This document shows positions 33,542 to 42,180 of a DNA stretch of 64,000 nucleotides, piece after piece. A model generated the notes under the pieces. That model was not told where the DNA came from. It did no database searches and saw only the letters and a program-made list of their open reading frames with translations. The position numbers were made by a program, and so were the translations under genes. The stretch's first letter is position 1. The number at the start of each line of letters is the position of its first letter. The stretch is from the NCBI GenBank assembly GCA_023382535.1, contig JAHDWA010000046.1:20346-84345 (forward strand). Reading direction: 5' to 3'. The stretch is from Anaerolineae bacterium (GTDB lineage Bacteria > Chloroflexota > Anaerolineae > 4572-78 > J111).

Positions 33542-35665
33542 TTATTGAATTACCAGCGGCTCCAGCTCAATCCGTCCGACTTCCGCCACATTTTGGGCCG
33601 GGTCGTACCAGATCAGCAGCGGTGTGTAGGAGCCGGGTGGTGCGTTTTCCGGCAAGCTCAGGTCGTACACATCGGCGACAATTTCGCCCGGACGCCAGGC
33701 AGGGGTAGGATAGGCAAAGTGGAGCGGGATGGCGTCAACAGCAGCTACTGTTTCACCCGCCGGATCGAGGAGTCGAGCGGATACCTTGAGGCTGGTAGTT
33801 ACAGGGGCGATGGCCTGCCAAAAAAGAGTCAGGCGCATGGGCGCTGGCCCCGGATCGGTTTGGGGTGGACGAGAAGTATCGTAGCCCAGCAGAGAAATCT
33901 CCGGCGTGACTCGTTGATTGATCGTAACGTCCATTTGCGCCGGCTCAGCCACCGCTTGCGGATAGACTCGAATCAGCGGCCCAACCGCGCCAAGTGACCA
34001 GCGTTCCGCCGCACCCGGCAGCTCACGGGTCAGATAGACGGCTTTGCCCTCGGCCAGTAATTTTTCCACCACAACCAGGCGCTCCGCTTCGATATCGGCG
34101 GCAATAGTTTTGAGGTCCGGCCGCCGGTTTTCCGTTTGCTGGAAGTAACGCAGCAGAGTCATCTCCCCCAAAATACCCACAATCGCCGCATGTTCCGGCA
34201 ACGGTTGCTGTAATATATCCAGGCCATAATCATGCACCTGCCAGGTGTTCCGCGCTTCCAGAACAGGCAAATTCGTCTGGAAAAGTTGAAAGATGATGAA
34301 GGTGGAAACAATCAGGATTAAAGCTGTTGCTGCCAGGGCTAAACGTTGAATGTTGGACGCTGAACGTTGGCTACTGACCATTGATTGTTGACCGTTGACT
34401 GTTACCCCTTGACCTCCGGCCATCCTCGCCACTATTTGCCCCAAGAATGCTGCACCCACCCCACTCCATGCCGCCCACAACAAAAAAGGCGGGATAAAAA
34501 AGACCTCGATGTCGCTGACACGGTAAAAGAAGTTGAAGGCTGTGTAAGTCAGAAAAGCGACTGCGGTGAGGACGAGAAATTTTCGCTCTTGCCAGATCAG
34601 GTAAAACAGGCCGGCCACTCCCGGCAGGACGGTATAAAACTGGTTTTGGAAGAGACGTCCGTAAAAAGCGAGGCCATGCTCCTGGCCAAAAGGATTACTG
34701 AAAATAAAAGTCCCATACCCGCCCGCGCTGACCTGCTGCCAGAAACCGGTCCAGGTGTTTTGATACGTTCCGTCGAGCGAGCCTACGTGCCCGCGTACCG
34801 GTAAGTAGAGATAAAGTAATAACGGCGACAATCCCAGGAACAGGCTTAACATGAGAGTTTTAAAGAAATCAGGCTGCCGCCAGCCTGGTTTTTGGTTGAG
34901 GGTGAGGTACAAGACCAGAGCCGGGAACAGCAGCAGTATGGTCCGGTGGTGGGTGAGGGCCAGGCCGGCAAAAAAGGCCAGCCAAAGGACTCCACCCCGG
35001 CTCTCTCCTTTCAAGGGGAGGGTGAGGGTTAAAAGCAAAAGTATCCCCACAAAAAAGGCGTTGAGGGTGTAAACTTCGGCGATGGTAGCCTGCTGCCAGA
35101 AAACCGGACTGACGGCGAACAATACAGCGCCAACTATGCCGCCGAGATGAGTGAATAGGGAAGGTCGGCAGGCCGGAAGGCTGGAAGGCGGGATTTCCTC
35201 TACTCCTCCCTTCTTCCACTCTTCCATTCTTCCAGCACTTAGCCGAACAACCACCAGATACAGTAACGCCACCGTCGCTGCGCCAAAAAAGGCGCTCATG
35301 AGGTTGACCCGGTAGGCCACATCGCCGGCTGGAATAAAAGTGAAGAGTTTGCCCAGCAGGGTGTAAAGGGGATAGCCGGTGGGATGAGCAATGCCTAACT
35401 GGTAAGTGACCAGTTGAAACTCCAGGCTGTCGTCAAAAATAGTGACAACAGAAGGCGCGAGTGTGCTGATATAGAGAATTAAACTGGCAATGAATAGAGT
35501 CCCGGAGATAAGCGAGGATTGGAGAGTGAGAAGGTTGAATGACCGGAATCTGCTGAATAAAATCCAGCTTTCCAACCTTTGAGCCGAAGGCTGCCCAGAG
35601 GCAAAGGCTTCCTGTGGATGGGTAACCTTCCGATCTTCCAGTCCTGCAACCTTCCAGTCTTCCAT
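33542..35665 (-). CDS. DUF2723 multi-pass membrane protein with repeat-derived insertions
   Basis: 707 residues with about 11-12 membrane helices. The family signature DDSLEFQLVTYQLGIAHPTG lies near residue 77. DUF2723 proteins resemble GT-C glycosyltransferases (O-mannosyltransferase type) with a lipid-linked sugar donor; activity here is inferred. The soluble C-terminal part (about 500-707) is beta-rich and probably outside. Three stretches come from repeat DNA: the N-terminus (MEDWKVAGLEDRKVTH), the loop GRMEEWKKGGVEEIPPSS, and NGQQSMVSSQRSASNIQR. All three lie in termini or loops between helices. The true start is uncertain because of the repeat. Confidence 0.82.
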   Translation of the reverse strand: MEDWKVAGLEDRKVTHPQEAFASGQPSAQRLESWILFSRFRSFNLLTLQSSLISGTLFIASLILYISTLAPSVVTIFDDSLEFQLVTYQLGIAHPTGYPLYTLLGKLFTFIPAGDVAYRVNLMSAFFGAATVALLYLVVVRLSAGRMEEWKKGGVEEIPPSSLPACRPSLFTHLGGIVGAVLFAVSPVFWQQATIAEVYTLNAFFVGILLLLTLTLPLKGESRGGVLWLAFFAGLALTHHRTILLLFPALVLYLTLNQKPGWRQPDFFKTLMLSLFLGLSPLLLYLYLPVRGHVGSLDGTYQNTWTGFWQQVSAGGYGTFIFSNPFGQEHGLAFYGRLFQNQFYTVLPGVAGLFYLIWQERKFLVLTAVAFLTYTAFNFFYRVSDIEVFFIPPFLLWAAWSGVGAAFLGQIVARMAGGQGVTVNGQQSMVSSQRSASNIQRLALAATALILIVSTFIIFQLFQTNLPVLEARNTWQVHDYGLDILQQPLPEHAAIVGILGEMTLLRYFQQTENRRPDLKTIAADIEAERLVVVEKLLAEGKAVYLTRELPGAAERWSLGAVGPLIRVYPQAVAEPAQMDVTINQRVTPEISLLGYDTSRPPQTDPGPAPMRLTLFWQAIAPVTTSLKVSARLLDPAGETVAAVDAIPLHFAYPTPAWRPGEIVADVYDLSLPENAPPGSYTPLLIWYDPAQNVAEVGRIELEPLVIQ
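34335..34404. repeat. Repeat stretch inside the DUF2723 gene (AACGTTGAATGTTGGACG and TTGACCGTTGACTG types)
   Basis: Two repeat families meet here: AAACGTTGAATGTTGGACGCTGAACGTTGG, then TGACCATTGATTGTTGACC and GTTGACTGTTACC. They are read through as a loop of the membrane protein. Confidence 0.65.
35160..35236. repeat. CCTTCCAA-type repeats inside the DUF2723 gene (loop)
   Basis: GGAAGGTCGGCAGGCCGGAAGGCTGGAAGG is followed by CTTCTTCCACTCTTCCATTCTTCC. In frame this encodes the polar loop after the helix ending VVVRLS. Confidence 0.65.
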
Positions 35666-35668
35666 CCC
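35506..35668. repeat. CCTTCCAA-type repeats at the DUF2723 5' end
   Basis: Units AGCGAGGATTGGAGAGTGAGAAGG, CCAGCTTTCCAACC, CTTCCGATCTTCCAGTCCTGC, AACCTTCCAGTCTTCCATCC cover the first 50 codons and the intergenic gap to the adaptor gene. Confidence 0.65.
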
Positions 35669-36847
35669 TCAGCTTTCGGGGTCAATCTTAATCTCAACCC
35701 GGCCGGTCATACCGGGACGGACCTCAAACTCACCGCTGTTAAAATCCAGGTAAATGGTAAAGAGGGCCGTATCACCATCTTTTTGGGTGGACTCCAGCTC
35801 AATGCGATTGATAACCGCCGGAATGGGAACATTTGGATACGTTTTGAGGAAGATGGTGGCCTTATCGCCAGGGTGAATATCGGCCAGGTTGCGCTCACTG
35901 AAATTGCGGGTGGCAAAGCGCAGCGGCTCTACCTGGGCTATGGTAATAGAGGCGTTACCAATAGACACGCCCGGCGAAGCGTTGACAGCCGTGACCACCC
36001 CATCCCAGGGCGCGAAAAGTTGGGCTTTCAGTAGGTTAGCCTGGGCCTCGTCCACCTGAAGCTGTGCCTCGCGCAGTTTGGCCTCGTTGACCGCCTGGGC
36101 TTCGGGGCGCAGCCCGGCCTGCAATTTATCCAGGCGGTTTTTAGCCTGGACTACCGTCGCCCGGGCCGCGGCAAGCTGAGCCTCGCTTGCCGGTTTGGTG
36201 GCCTCGTTGTAGACGGCCTGGGCCCGTTCATAATTGAGGGTGGCCCGCTGCAGCTCAGCCGCCTGTGGACTCATGCCGACTCCCTGGGCGTAGGCGACCT
36301 GGTCATAGGCTTCCTGGGCCTGTTTCAATTCAACCTCGCGCAGCCGCAGATCGGCGGCTGCCTGGGTGATAGCCTCTTGCGAGGGCAGGCTTTGCAGGCG
36401 AGCCAGTTCGCTTTGGGCGGAGGCCAGGCTGGCCTGCGCTTCGGCAATATCGCCGGCCAACGCCGGCGCCGCTTCACTGCGAATCTGGGCTTCAAGGGAA
36501 GCCAGGCTGTTTTCGGCCTTCTTCAGCGCATTTTGCAGGTCCGTATCGTCAATTCTGGCTAGCAGGTCGCCTTTTTTGACCGTCTGGCCCGGCGTTATGT
36601 ACACTTCGGCAATGGTCCCACCCAGGCTGGAGGATTGAAAACTAAATGTTTGGGGCGGGAGGGGCAGCACCACCTCTCCATCAGCCGAAATAGTGGCTTG
36701 AAACACGGTGATGGGGGTCGGCAGCGGGGTGGGCGTCTCTGCCGGAGTGGCGGTGGCCTGACCAAAACTAAAGCTCGTCCCTTCGTTGCAGGCCGATAAT
36801 ATGGCTAAAATCAGGCCCATTAGCAGGAGGATCGGTATCTGTTTCAT
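35669..36847 (-). CDS. HlyD-family membrane-fusion lipoprotein
   Basis: 392 residues. The N-terminus is a lipoprotein signal with lipobox LSAC (IPILLLMGLILAILSACNEG). A biotinyl-lipoyl-like half (VYITPGQTVKKGDLLARIDD), a long coiled-coil (about 100-245, rich in Ala/Glu/Gln heptads) and the second half (LLKAQLFAPWDGVVTAVNAS) are followed by beta-barrel domains. Such proteins usually work with an ABC or RND exporter; none lies next to it. In a single-membrane cell it would sit at the outer face of the membrane and may serve a MacB-like ABC transporter. Confidence 0.9.
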   Translation of the reverse strand: MKQIPILLLMGLILAILSACNEGTSFSFGQATATPAETPTPLPTPITVFQATISADGEVVLPLPPQTFSFQSSSLGGTIAEVYITPGQTVKKGDLLARIDDTDLQNALKKAENSLASLEAQIRSEAAPALAGDIAEAQASLASAQSELARLQSLPSQEAITQAAADLRLREVELKQAQEAYDQVAYAQGVGMSPQAAELQRATLNYERAQAVYNEATKPASEAQLAAARATVVQAKNRLDKLQAGLRPEAQAVNEAKLREAQLQVDEAQANLLKAQLFAPWDGVVTAVNASPGVSIGNASITIAQVEPLRFATRNFSERNLADIHPGDKATIFLKTYPNVPIPAVINRIELESTQKDGDTALFTIYLDFNSGEFEVRPGMTGRVEIKIDPES

Positions 36848-36883
36848 CGCTCCCAAATAGTGTACATGAGATGAATGAATTGC

Positions 36884-37177
36884 CTAATTTTTGTCGTCGG
36901 AATCTTCGGGAAACCAGAAGCGGCTCATGCCGGCGGCAATATCGGTCAGCCGCTTGAGCACCCAGGCAAAGATCCCGGAAATAACCACAAAAATAACCAG
37001 GTAAGCCGGCCCGGACAGGCCGAGCTGTTGCGCGCCCTGCACGAACAAAAAAACAATCACTCCAAACAGGCCGACGACCACAAAGGCCAGAATAATCGCC
37101 AGAACAATAGAGGGTCCGAGCGACAGCGGCGCTTTTGGCTTGGCCGATTCTTCTTCAGGGTGGTCCGGGCGAGTCAT
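36884..37177 (-). CDS. Small two-helix membrane protein
   Basis: No family recognised. The 97 residues begin with a charged segment (TRPDHPEEESAKPKAP), followed by two membrane helices (about 22-47 and 58-76) with a short loop and a charged tail EDSDDKN. ATG 37177 is chosen. The open frame extends further upstream, but that part crosses the divergent promoter at 37313-37348 and is not credible. It ends 36 bases before the adaptor gene on the same strand, so it may be co-transcribed with it. Confidence 0.65.
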   Translation of the reverse strand: MTRPDHPEEESAKPKAPLSLGPSIVLAIILAFVVVGLFGVIVFLFVQGAQQLGLSGPAYLVIFVVISGIFAWVLKRLTDIAAGMSRFWFPEDSDDKN

Positions 37178-37312
37178 CCTCTGTATCATAGCCCGTTTGA
37201 GGCTCTTTTGGCAAGAATGTAATACCAACTGTCCTTTCAAGCGCCGTTTTTCTCGCCGCAGAGGACGCTGAGTTTTCCCTTTTTGGCTGTTACAAAAAGA
37301 CCGAAAGATGTA

Positions 37313-37348
37313 TTGACAAATACAACTATTTATGATATTATATATCAT
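37313..37348 (+). promoter_or_regulatory. Promoter overlapped by a palindromic operator-like site
   Basis: TTGACA (37313-37318) and TATTAT (37336-37341) lie 17 bases apart. The -10 box sits inside the perfect inverted repeat ATGATAT-TAT-ATATCAT (37332-37348). A repressor bound there would block the promoter; the RHH-like product of the next gene is a candidate. Confidence 0.75.
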
Positions 37349-37398
37349 AATTACACGTAATTCAAAAAGAGACTTTTTAATACACAAGGAGATAAACA

Positions 37399-37821
37399 AT
37401 GACGACTGACATCAATGGTAAAAGCTTTGAAGAGCCTGTGGCTGAAGATATCCACACCGAGGAAACTCCGGGTTCGGCCGGCCCCAAGTCGGGAGCGGGC
37501 AGAAGCACGGCTGCCCGGAAAACTATTGACGATGCCTTCAAGCAGGTGGAGAACTTTACCGAAAACCTGGGCAAAGCGCTGGGCAGCGCCCTCCAGGATC
37601 GAGCCAACGTGGTCATGGTCCGGGTCAACAACGACAGCCTGAGCTACCTGGACATGCTGGTAGAAGCCGACGTCACCAAGAGCCGCTCCGAAAGCGCCGC
37701 CTTCCTGATCAACGAGGGCATCAAGGCGAATGAAGCGCTTTTTAACCGCATTCGCGAAATTACCGACCAAATCGCCTCCCTGAAAGCACAACTGCGCGAG
37801 TCGGTCAAGGGCGAGGAGTAG
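37399..37821 (+). CDS. Small protein with possible ribbon-helix-helix segment and coiled coil
   Basis: 140 residues. The N-terminal 55 are polar and probably disordered. Residues about 70-108 (VVMVRVNNDSLSYLDMLVEA, SRSESAAFLINEGI) have the strand-helix-helix layout of a ribbon-helix-helix DNA-binding domain. The C-terminus (NRIREITDQIASLKAQLRES) is a short coiled coil. A strong ribosome-binding site (AAGGAG) and a consensus promoter suggest high expression. Homologues I recall have no known function. Autoregulation through the palindrome over its -10 box would fit an RHH protein, but this is inference. Confidence 0.7.
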   Translation: MTTDINGKSFEEPVAEDIHTEETPGSAGPKSGAGRSTAARKTIDDAFKQVENFTENLGKALGSALQDRANVVMVRVNNDSLSYLDMLVEADVTKSRSESAAFLINEGIKANEALFNRIREITDQIASLKAQLRESVKGEE

Positions 37822-37827
37822 TTTGCC

Positions 37828-37860
37828 AGACCCGAAAGGTCTTCAAGACCTTTCGGGTCT
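37828..37860. repeat. Perfect 16-bp palindrome, AGACCCGAAAGGTCTT
   Basis: AGACCCGAAAGGTCTT and AAGACCTTTCGGGTCT are perfect complements separated by a single C. There is no T tract after it, so it is a poor terminator. It looks like a dispersed palindromic element; only one copy is in the window. Confidence 0.7.
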
Positions 37861-37880
37861 GAATTTAGGGGAGACCATCC

Positions 37881-38450
37881 ATGATTGAAGCATTTTCTAA
37901 TATCGCCACAGCCTTTGGCCTGTCAACTTCAGCAGGGCTGAACGCCTATCTGCCCCTGCTGATTGTGGCCCTGACCGCCCGCTACACCGACCTGCTCCAT
38001 TTGAACAAGCCCTGGGACGTGATGACCAGCGGCTGGGTCATTGGGGCGCTGGCGGTGCTGCTGCTCGTCGAGATGACCGCCGATAAAATCCCGGCCGTTG
38101 ACACGGTCAACGACGGCATCCAGACCTTTGGCCGTCCGGTAGCAGGGGCGGTTCTGTTTGCGGCCAGTTCCGGCGCTGTCGGCGATGTTCACCCGGCGCT
38201 GGCTTTTATTGCCGGGCTGCTCCTGGCCGGGGGCGTTCACGTCGTTAAAACCGCCGCCCGGCCCATGGTCACGGCCACCACGGCCGGGACCGGCAACTGG
38301 CTGGTCAGCTTGGCCGAAGATATGTTGGCCTTGCTTAGCACGGTTATGGCTATTCTGGCCCCCATCTTTGTGGCGCTGGTGGCGCTCTTCTGCGGCCTGC
38401 TGGGTTTGTGGTGGTGGGGACGCCGCCAGGCTCGGTTATCTGTGGCTTAG
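37881..38450 (+). CDS. DUF4126 family membrane protein
   Basis: 189 residues with about five membrane helices. The family pattern is visible: FGLSTSAGLNAYLPLLIVAL at the N-terminus, the central VEMTADKIPAVDTVNDGIQT, and the glycine-rich GLLLAGGVHVVKTAARPMVT followed by TTAGTGNWLVSLAED. Function of the family is unknown. AGGGGAG stands 7 bases before ATG. Confidence 0.88.
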   Translation: MIEAFSNIATAFGLSTSAGLNAYLPLLIVALTARYTDLLHLNKPWDVMTSGWVIGALAVLLLVEMTADKIPAVDTVNDGIQTFGRPVAGAVLFAASSGAVGDVHPALAFIAGLLLAGGVHVVKTAARPMVTATTAGTGNWLVSLAEDMLALLSTVMAILAPIFVALVALFCGLLGLWWWGRRQARLSVA

Positions 38451-38472
38451 GCGCAATAGAAGCTTGAATTGG

Positions 38473-38505
38473 AAGAGGGATAGTCAAACAACTATCCCTC
38501 TTTTG
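38473..38505. terminator. Bidirectional terminator
   Basis: AAGAGGGATAGT and ACTATCCCTCTT pair perfectly over 12 bases with a 6-base loop, followed by TTGTTG. It lies between convergent genes. Confidence 0.75.
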
Positions 38506-38532
38506 TTGCTTCCCTATTGTCGTCTAACCCTA

Positions 38533-40608
38533 TTACGGCGGGTTGACAAAATCATACCGGAACTCGACCAGCATGAACTGCCCCGGCCCCAGGTTGACCT
38601 TCAGCTCGGCCAAATCCACCAGCTCAATAATGTACTCGCCGGTGGCCAGGCCGCCGAATTCGGTGGCATAGTCGCCCAGTTCGGGCTTGCTGCCCGTCAG
38701 TTGGGGTTGGCTTTGCCAGGGGCCGCTGCGGATAACGACCGGATGGTCCTTCAATCCCGCCGCCCGCACGGCAATCGTGCCGACCACACCACTTTGCATT
38801 TCCACAATCCGGCCCTGCCAGGCAAAGGCGGGCGTCGGCGTTGAGGTTGGTTGGAAGGTTGCCGTGGGGGTAGCAGGAGGGTTGGGCCGGAGAACCACCG
38901 GGGCTGAAGTTGGTGTCGCAGTGCTGGTGGCTGTCGGCGTGCGCCGGGGCTGCGCGCCCTGCCCCACGATAGGCGGCGTCTGGGTCAGGGCCAGCGTGGC
39001 ATAGGTGGCGCTGGGCGAGAACTCTACCTCCGCCGTTCCCTGACCATCGGCAAAGAGACGCAGCCCTGTGCCGGTGTGCAGTGCTTCAACCAGATAGACT
39101 CCCGGAGCCAACTGTCCGAACTCGCAGACCAGGCCGCCGAGAATGGGATTGGAAACCACCTCGCAAAATTGCTCAGTCCCGCGGGCCGAGCGCAGCGCCG
39201 CTACCTGGCCGGCCTGCCCCGCAATGCGCACCCGGATCGTCGCTGCTGTGTTGGGCGTCCCCTGGGAACCGTTGGTATTCTGGAGCAAGCGCGCCTCCCA
39301 GCCGGTCACGCCAGGCGGCAAAACTTCCCGCTCAAACACTGCCGTCACCCGCTCATTTTCAAAAACCGTGACCGGCAGACTCTGCCCCAGCCCTTCCGGC
39401 GCTACAAAGTACTGGCCGGGTTTCAGCTTTTCAAAAAGGCAGCTATCGCTCTCGGCAGCGTCTTGTCCGGTCACACAGCGCCGCTCGCCGCCCACAGTCC
39501 CGACGGTGCGTAATTGAACCGGCAATCCGGCGATGCCCGCAACTCTGACGGTAATCGCTGCGGCTTCAGTTTCACTTTTTATCCGCCGGGTAATCGCGCC
39601 TAACCAGTTCATGACTGCCGTAGATGTGGGCAGAGGGGTCGCGGTAGGGGTGGGTGCAGGTGTAAATGTCGGCTGAGGTGTTTCGGTCGGTGGAGTTGTG
39701 CTGGTAGGAATTGGGGTCACGGTGGCCGGCGCCGGTGTGCTGGTAAAGGTGGGCGGCAGCGGAGTCAGGGTATCGGTTGGGGTGGGCGGGATGACTTGAG
39801 GTTGAAATTCAACCCAAGTTTCGGTATTGGGCTTTAGTTCCACGTCGAAACGGACGTTCAACCCCTCCGGCTCGATGATGTACTTACCCGGACTTAGCCC
39901 GGCAAACTCAACGACGTCCGGCCCTAGTTCAGCCGGTTTTTGGCCGGTATTGGCGCTATTAATCACCTGCGCCAGCGTGGAGAGACGCACCCCCTGCCCG
40001 CTGCGCCCCACCACCTGGACCAGGAGGCGGGCGAATGGTGTACCGCTGCTGCGCGTTTCCGAAACCAGCCGGCCCTCCCAGAGTTGACCTCCCAGGGGAG
40101 TCATGGTGGGGGTGGGCAGGACCACCTGGGTGGCTTCCGGGACAGGGATTTGGACAAATTCAATCACGGCCAGGTTATAGTTATCGGCCACTACCTGCGT
40201 GCTGACTTCCAATGCCGGGAGGCTTACCGTCCAGGTTCCGGCGCTAAGGGGGGCAAATTCGGCGGTGTAGGGGCCGTACTCGGGCTTGCTGCCTGACTCA
40301 CCGGTGATCAACACATTGCCGCTGCGCAGCTCGATCTTGGCGCCCACCAAGCCCTCAACCTTGACCCGAAAAATCGAGCCTTCCCCCTTGGTGTAGCCAA
40401 GCGTGTTGCTCACCAGGCGGCCCACCCACACCTGGGGCGCGGCGGTTGGCGTCGAGGTGAGGGCCGGTAAGCTATCCCGGGTAGATTGGGCCGCCAGCGC
40501 CGGAGTAAATTGTTTGGAAGCTGACAGAAACAGGAGAGCCGCCCCAACACAGGCCAGAACAAAGCAGAAAATGGACGGGTTGCCTCTTTTTTGCCTTCTC
40601 TTTAACAA
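38533..40608 (-). CDS. Surface protein with five copies of one beta-domain joined by Thr/Pro linkers
   Basis: 691 residues with an N-terminal basic stretch and one hydrophobic segment (about 13-36), either a signal peptide or an anchor. Five copies of a domain of about 90 residues each begin with W-x-G-x-(L/I) (WVGRLVSNTLG, WEGRLVSETRSS, WLGAITRRIKSE, WEARLLQNTNGS, WQGRIVEMQSGV) and end with an F-x-x-L-x-x-G-x-Y/W segment (AEFAPLSAGTWTVSL, VEFAGLSPGKYIIEP, LFEKLKPGQYFVAP, CEFGQLAPGVYLVEA, TEFGGLATGEYIIEL). Copies 1 and 5 share GSKPE(Y/L)G(P/D)Y. Linkers are TPTPTD-type. It is related in style, not visibly in sequence, to the proteins at 6.4-13 kb. Start codon TTG. Function unknown. Confidence 0.82.
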   Translation of the reverse strand: MLKRRQKRGNPSIFCFVLACVGAALLFLSASKQFTPALAAQSTRDSLPALTSTPTAAPQVWVGRLVSNTLGYTKGEGSIFRVKVEGLVGAKIELRSGNVLITGESGSKPEYGPYTAEFAPLSAGTWTVSLPALEVSTQVVADNYNLAVIEFVQIPVPEATQVVLPTPTMTPLGGQLWEGRLVSETRSSGTPFARLLVQVVGRSGQGVRLSTLAQVINSANTGQKPAELGPDVVEFAGLSPGKYIIEPEGLNVRFDVELKPNTETWVEFQPQVIPPTPTDTLTPLPPTFTSTPAPATVTPIPTSTTPPTETPQPTFTPAPTPTATPLPTSTAVMNWLGAITRRIKSETEAAAITVRVAGIAGLPVQLRTVGTVGGERRCVTGQDAAESDSCLFEKLKPGQYFVAPEGLGQSLPVTVFENERVTAVFEREVLPPGVTGWEARLLQNTNGSQGTPNTAATIRVRIAGQAGQVAALRSARGTEQFCEVVSNPILGGLVCEFGQLAPGVYLVEALHTGTGLRLFADGQGTAEVEFSPSATYATLALTQTPPIVGQGAQPRRTPTATSTATPTSAPVVLRPNPPATPTATFQPTSTPTPAFAWQGRIVEMQSGVVGTIAVRAAGLKDHPVVIRSGPWQSQPQLTGSKPELGDYATEFGGLATGEYIIELVDLAELKVNLGPGQFMLVEFRYDFVNPP

Positions 40609-40764
40609 GATCTCACCCTGGATCTAACGTTTGGTTTGAAACCAAAGCCATTATACGCCCTTTAGGACAATTCCTTCAAATGGCGCTGGAGGAGTCTCAA
40701 CCGTTTTTGTTTGCTTCCCCTTTTATTTCGGATTACAATTCAGCAAATCAAAAAGGGGAATTCT

Positions 40765-41505
40765 ATGGAGATTTTAGGCGTAGATATTGGTGGTTCCGGC
40801 ATCAAAGGTGCGCCGGTAGATGTTGAAAAAGGGGTAATGTTGAGCGAACGGCAGCGGTTGGATACCCCGCAGCCCTCGGTACCCGAGGCGGTGGGGGATG
40901 TGGTCGCCGAAATTGCCCGCCGCTTTAACTGGCAAGGCCCAATTGGCTGTACTTTTCCGGCAGTTATCAAGCATGGGGTGGCTTACAGTGCGGCCAATGT
41001 GGATCGTTCCTGGATTGGTTTTAACGGCCAACAGTTGTTTGAACAGAAAACCGGCTGTCCGGTGCTCTTGCTCAACGACGCCGACGCCGCCGGGATTGCC
41101 GAGATGGAACTTGGGGCGGGCCGGGGGCAGCCAGGGGTGGTCATCATGCTTACTTTTGGCACCGGCATCGGCAGCGCTATCTTTGTAGATGGCCGGCTGG
41201 TCCCTAACACCGAGTTTGGCCATATGGAAATCCGGGGCAAAGATGCCGAAGACCGCGCCGCGGACCGCATTCGCACCGAAAAAGACCTGAGCTGGGAAAA
41301 ATGGGCCGGGCGGGTTAACGAATTCTTGGAGCGGATGGAACTGCTTTTCTCGCCCGATTTATTTATTTTTGGCGGTGGGGTGAGCAAAAAACACGAGAAG
41401 TTCCTGCCCCTGCTGCGAACTCAGGCTAAAGTTGTGCCGGCGCAGATGCTGAACGAAGCAGGAATTATCGGCGCGGCGATGGCAGCCAAATCTTTAGTGC
41501 GGTAG
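40765..41505 (+). CDS. ppgK: Polyphosphate--glucose phosphotransferase (ROK family)
   Basis: PPGK phosphorylates glucose using polyphosphate, and often also ATP. The 246-residue size suits the family. Motifs are [20 protein letters not shown] (phosphate 1), the glucose-binding [19 protein letters not shown] with the catalytic aspartate, [15 protein letters not shown] (phosphate 2), and the GHMEIRG segment. [10 protein letters not shown] is the PPGK form of the ROK signature. ATG 40765 follows AAAGGGG; upstream starts are unlikely. Confidence 0.93.
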   Translation: MEILGVDIGGSGIKGAPVDVEKGVMLSERQRLDTPQPSVPEAVGDVVAEIARRFNWQGPIGCTFPAVIKHGVAYSAANVDRSWIGFNGQQLFEQKTGCPVLLLNDADAAGIAEMELGAGRGQPGVVIMLTFGTGIGSAIFVDGRLVPNTEFGHMEIRGKDAEDRAADRIRTEKDLSWEKWAGRVNEFLERMELLFSPDLFIFGGGVSKKHEKFLPLLRTQAKVVPAQMLNEAGIIGAAMAAKSLVR

Positions 41506-41518
41506 CTTCAGCAGAAAA

Positions 41519-41550
41519 AAAACACCCTCGCTTGCGGGCGAGGGTGTTCT
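41519..41550. terminator. Bidirectional terminator
   Basis: AACACCCTCGC and GCGAGGGTGTT pair perfectly over 11 bases with a 6-base loop. An A run on the left serves the minus-strand gene; it lies between convergent genes. Confidence 0.8.
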
Positions 41551-41563
41551 AAAATTTCCACGT

Positions 41564-41953
41564 TTAACTAACCGGCGATCGTTCCAGCATATTCGTGACC
41601 GTGTCTACCAGTTCCTTGACCTCAAATGGCTTTTGAATATAGCGATCGTTGTCAATGACGTGTAACCCACTGGCGGCATCGTGCTCCTCACTTCTGGCGG
41701 AAACAATAATGATCGGTACCTTGGCCAGTTCTTTATCGTTTTTCATTTCATAATACAGATCCCAACCGTCAATATCGGGCAGCATTAAATCCAGTAAGAG
41801 CACATCGGGTTTGAGGCTTTTGATCAGTTCCAACCCCAATTCACCTCGTCTCGCTCCAATAACGCGATGGCCTTTGCGTTCGAAGATCAGTTGAATCAAG
41901 CCGCTCATCTCCGGGTCATCTTCTATGGATAAAATTCGAGCTTGGGTATTCAC
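41564..41953 (-). CDS. Single-domain response regulator
   Basis: 129 residues consisting only of a receiver domain: acidic pocket E11/D12/D13, phosphoacceptor D55 in VLLLDLMLPDIDGWD, the Thr/Ser position in IIIVSARSEEHD, and the lysine in YIQKPF. Without an output domain it should act by docking to another protein or as a phosphorelay step. No kinase lies next to it. Start ATG 41953. Confidence 0.93.
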   Translation of the reverse strand: MNTQARILSIEDDPEMSGLIQLIFERKGHRVIGARRGELGLELIKSLKPDVLLLDLMLPDIDGWDLYYEMKNDKELAKVPIIIVSARSEEHDAASGLHVIDNDRYIQKPFEVKELVDTVTNMLERSPVS

Positions 41954-42109
41954 CTGGATATTCCTTTTCTGCCGCCTAAATTCTACTTTAGTAATAAGTC
42001 TAATTATAGCATAAAAGGATACGGCTTGCCTTTAGGAAAATTGGCCTGTTGAACTTGGCTCATTAAATTTATCATAAAGTGGACTCCTTAGAATTTGATT
42101 AATTGGCCC

Positions 42110-42139
42110 TTGGCCCTCCCTGAATTGGTATGGTATAAT
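42110..42139 (+). promoter_or_regulatory. Promoter for the MocR-family gene
   Basis: TTGGCC (42110-42115) and a perfect TATAAT (42134-42139) lie 18 bases apart, 42 bases before the start codon. Confidence 0.6.
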
Positions 42140-42180
42140 CAGGCCAATTTTTGTAATTGGACTGAGGAATTGGGAGAAAA

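Noticed and set aside
37178..37399. N-terminal extension of the two-helix membrane protein
   Set aside because: It would overlap the promoter and operator of the divergent gene and has a composition unlike coding DNA.
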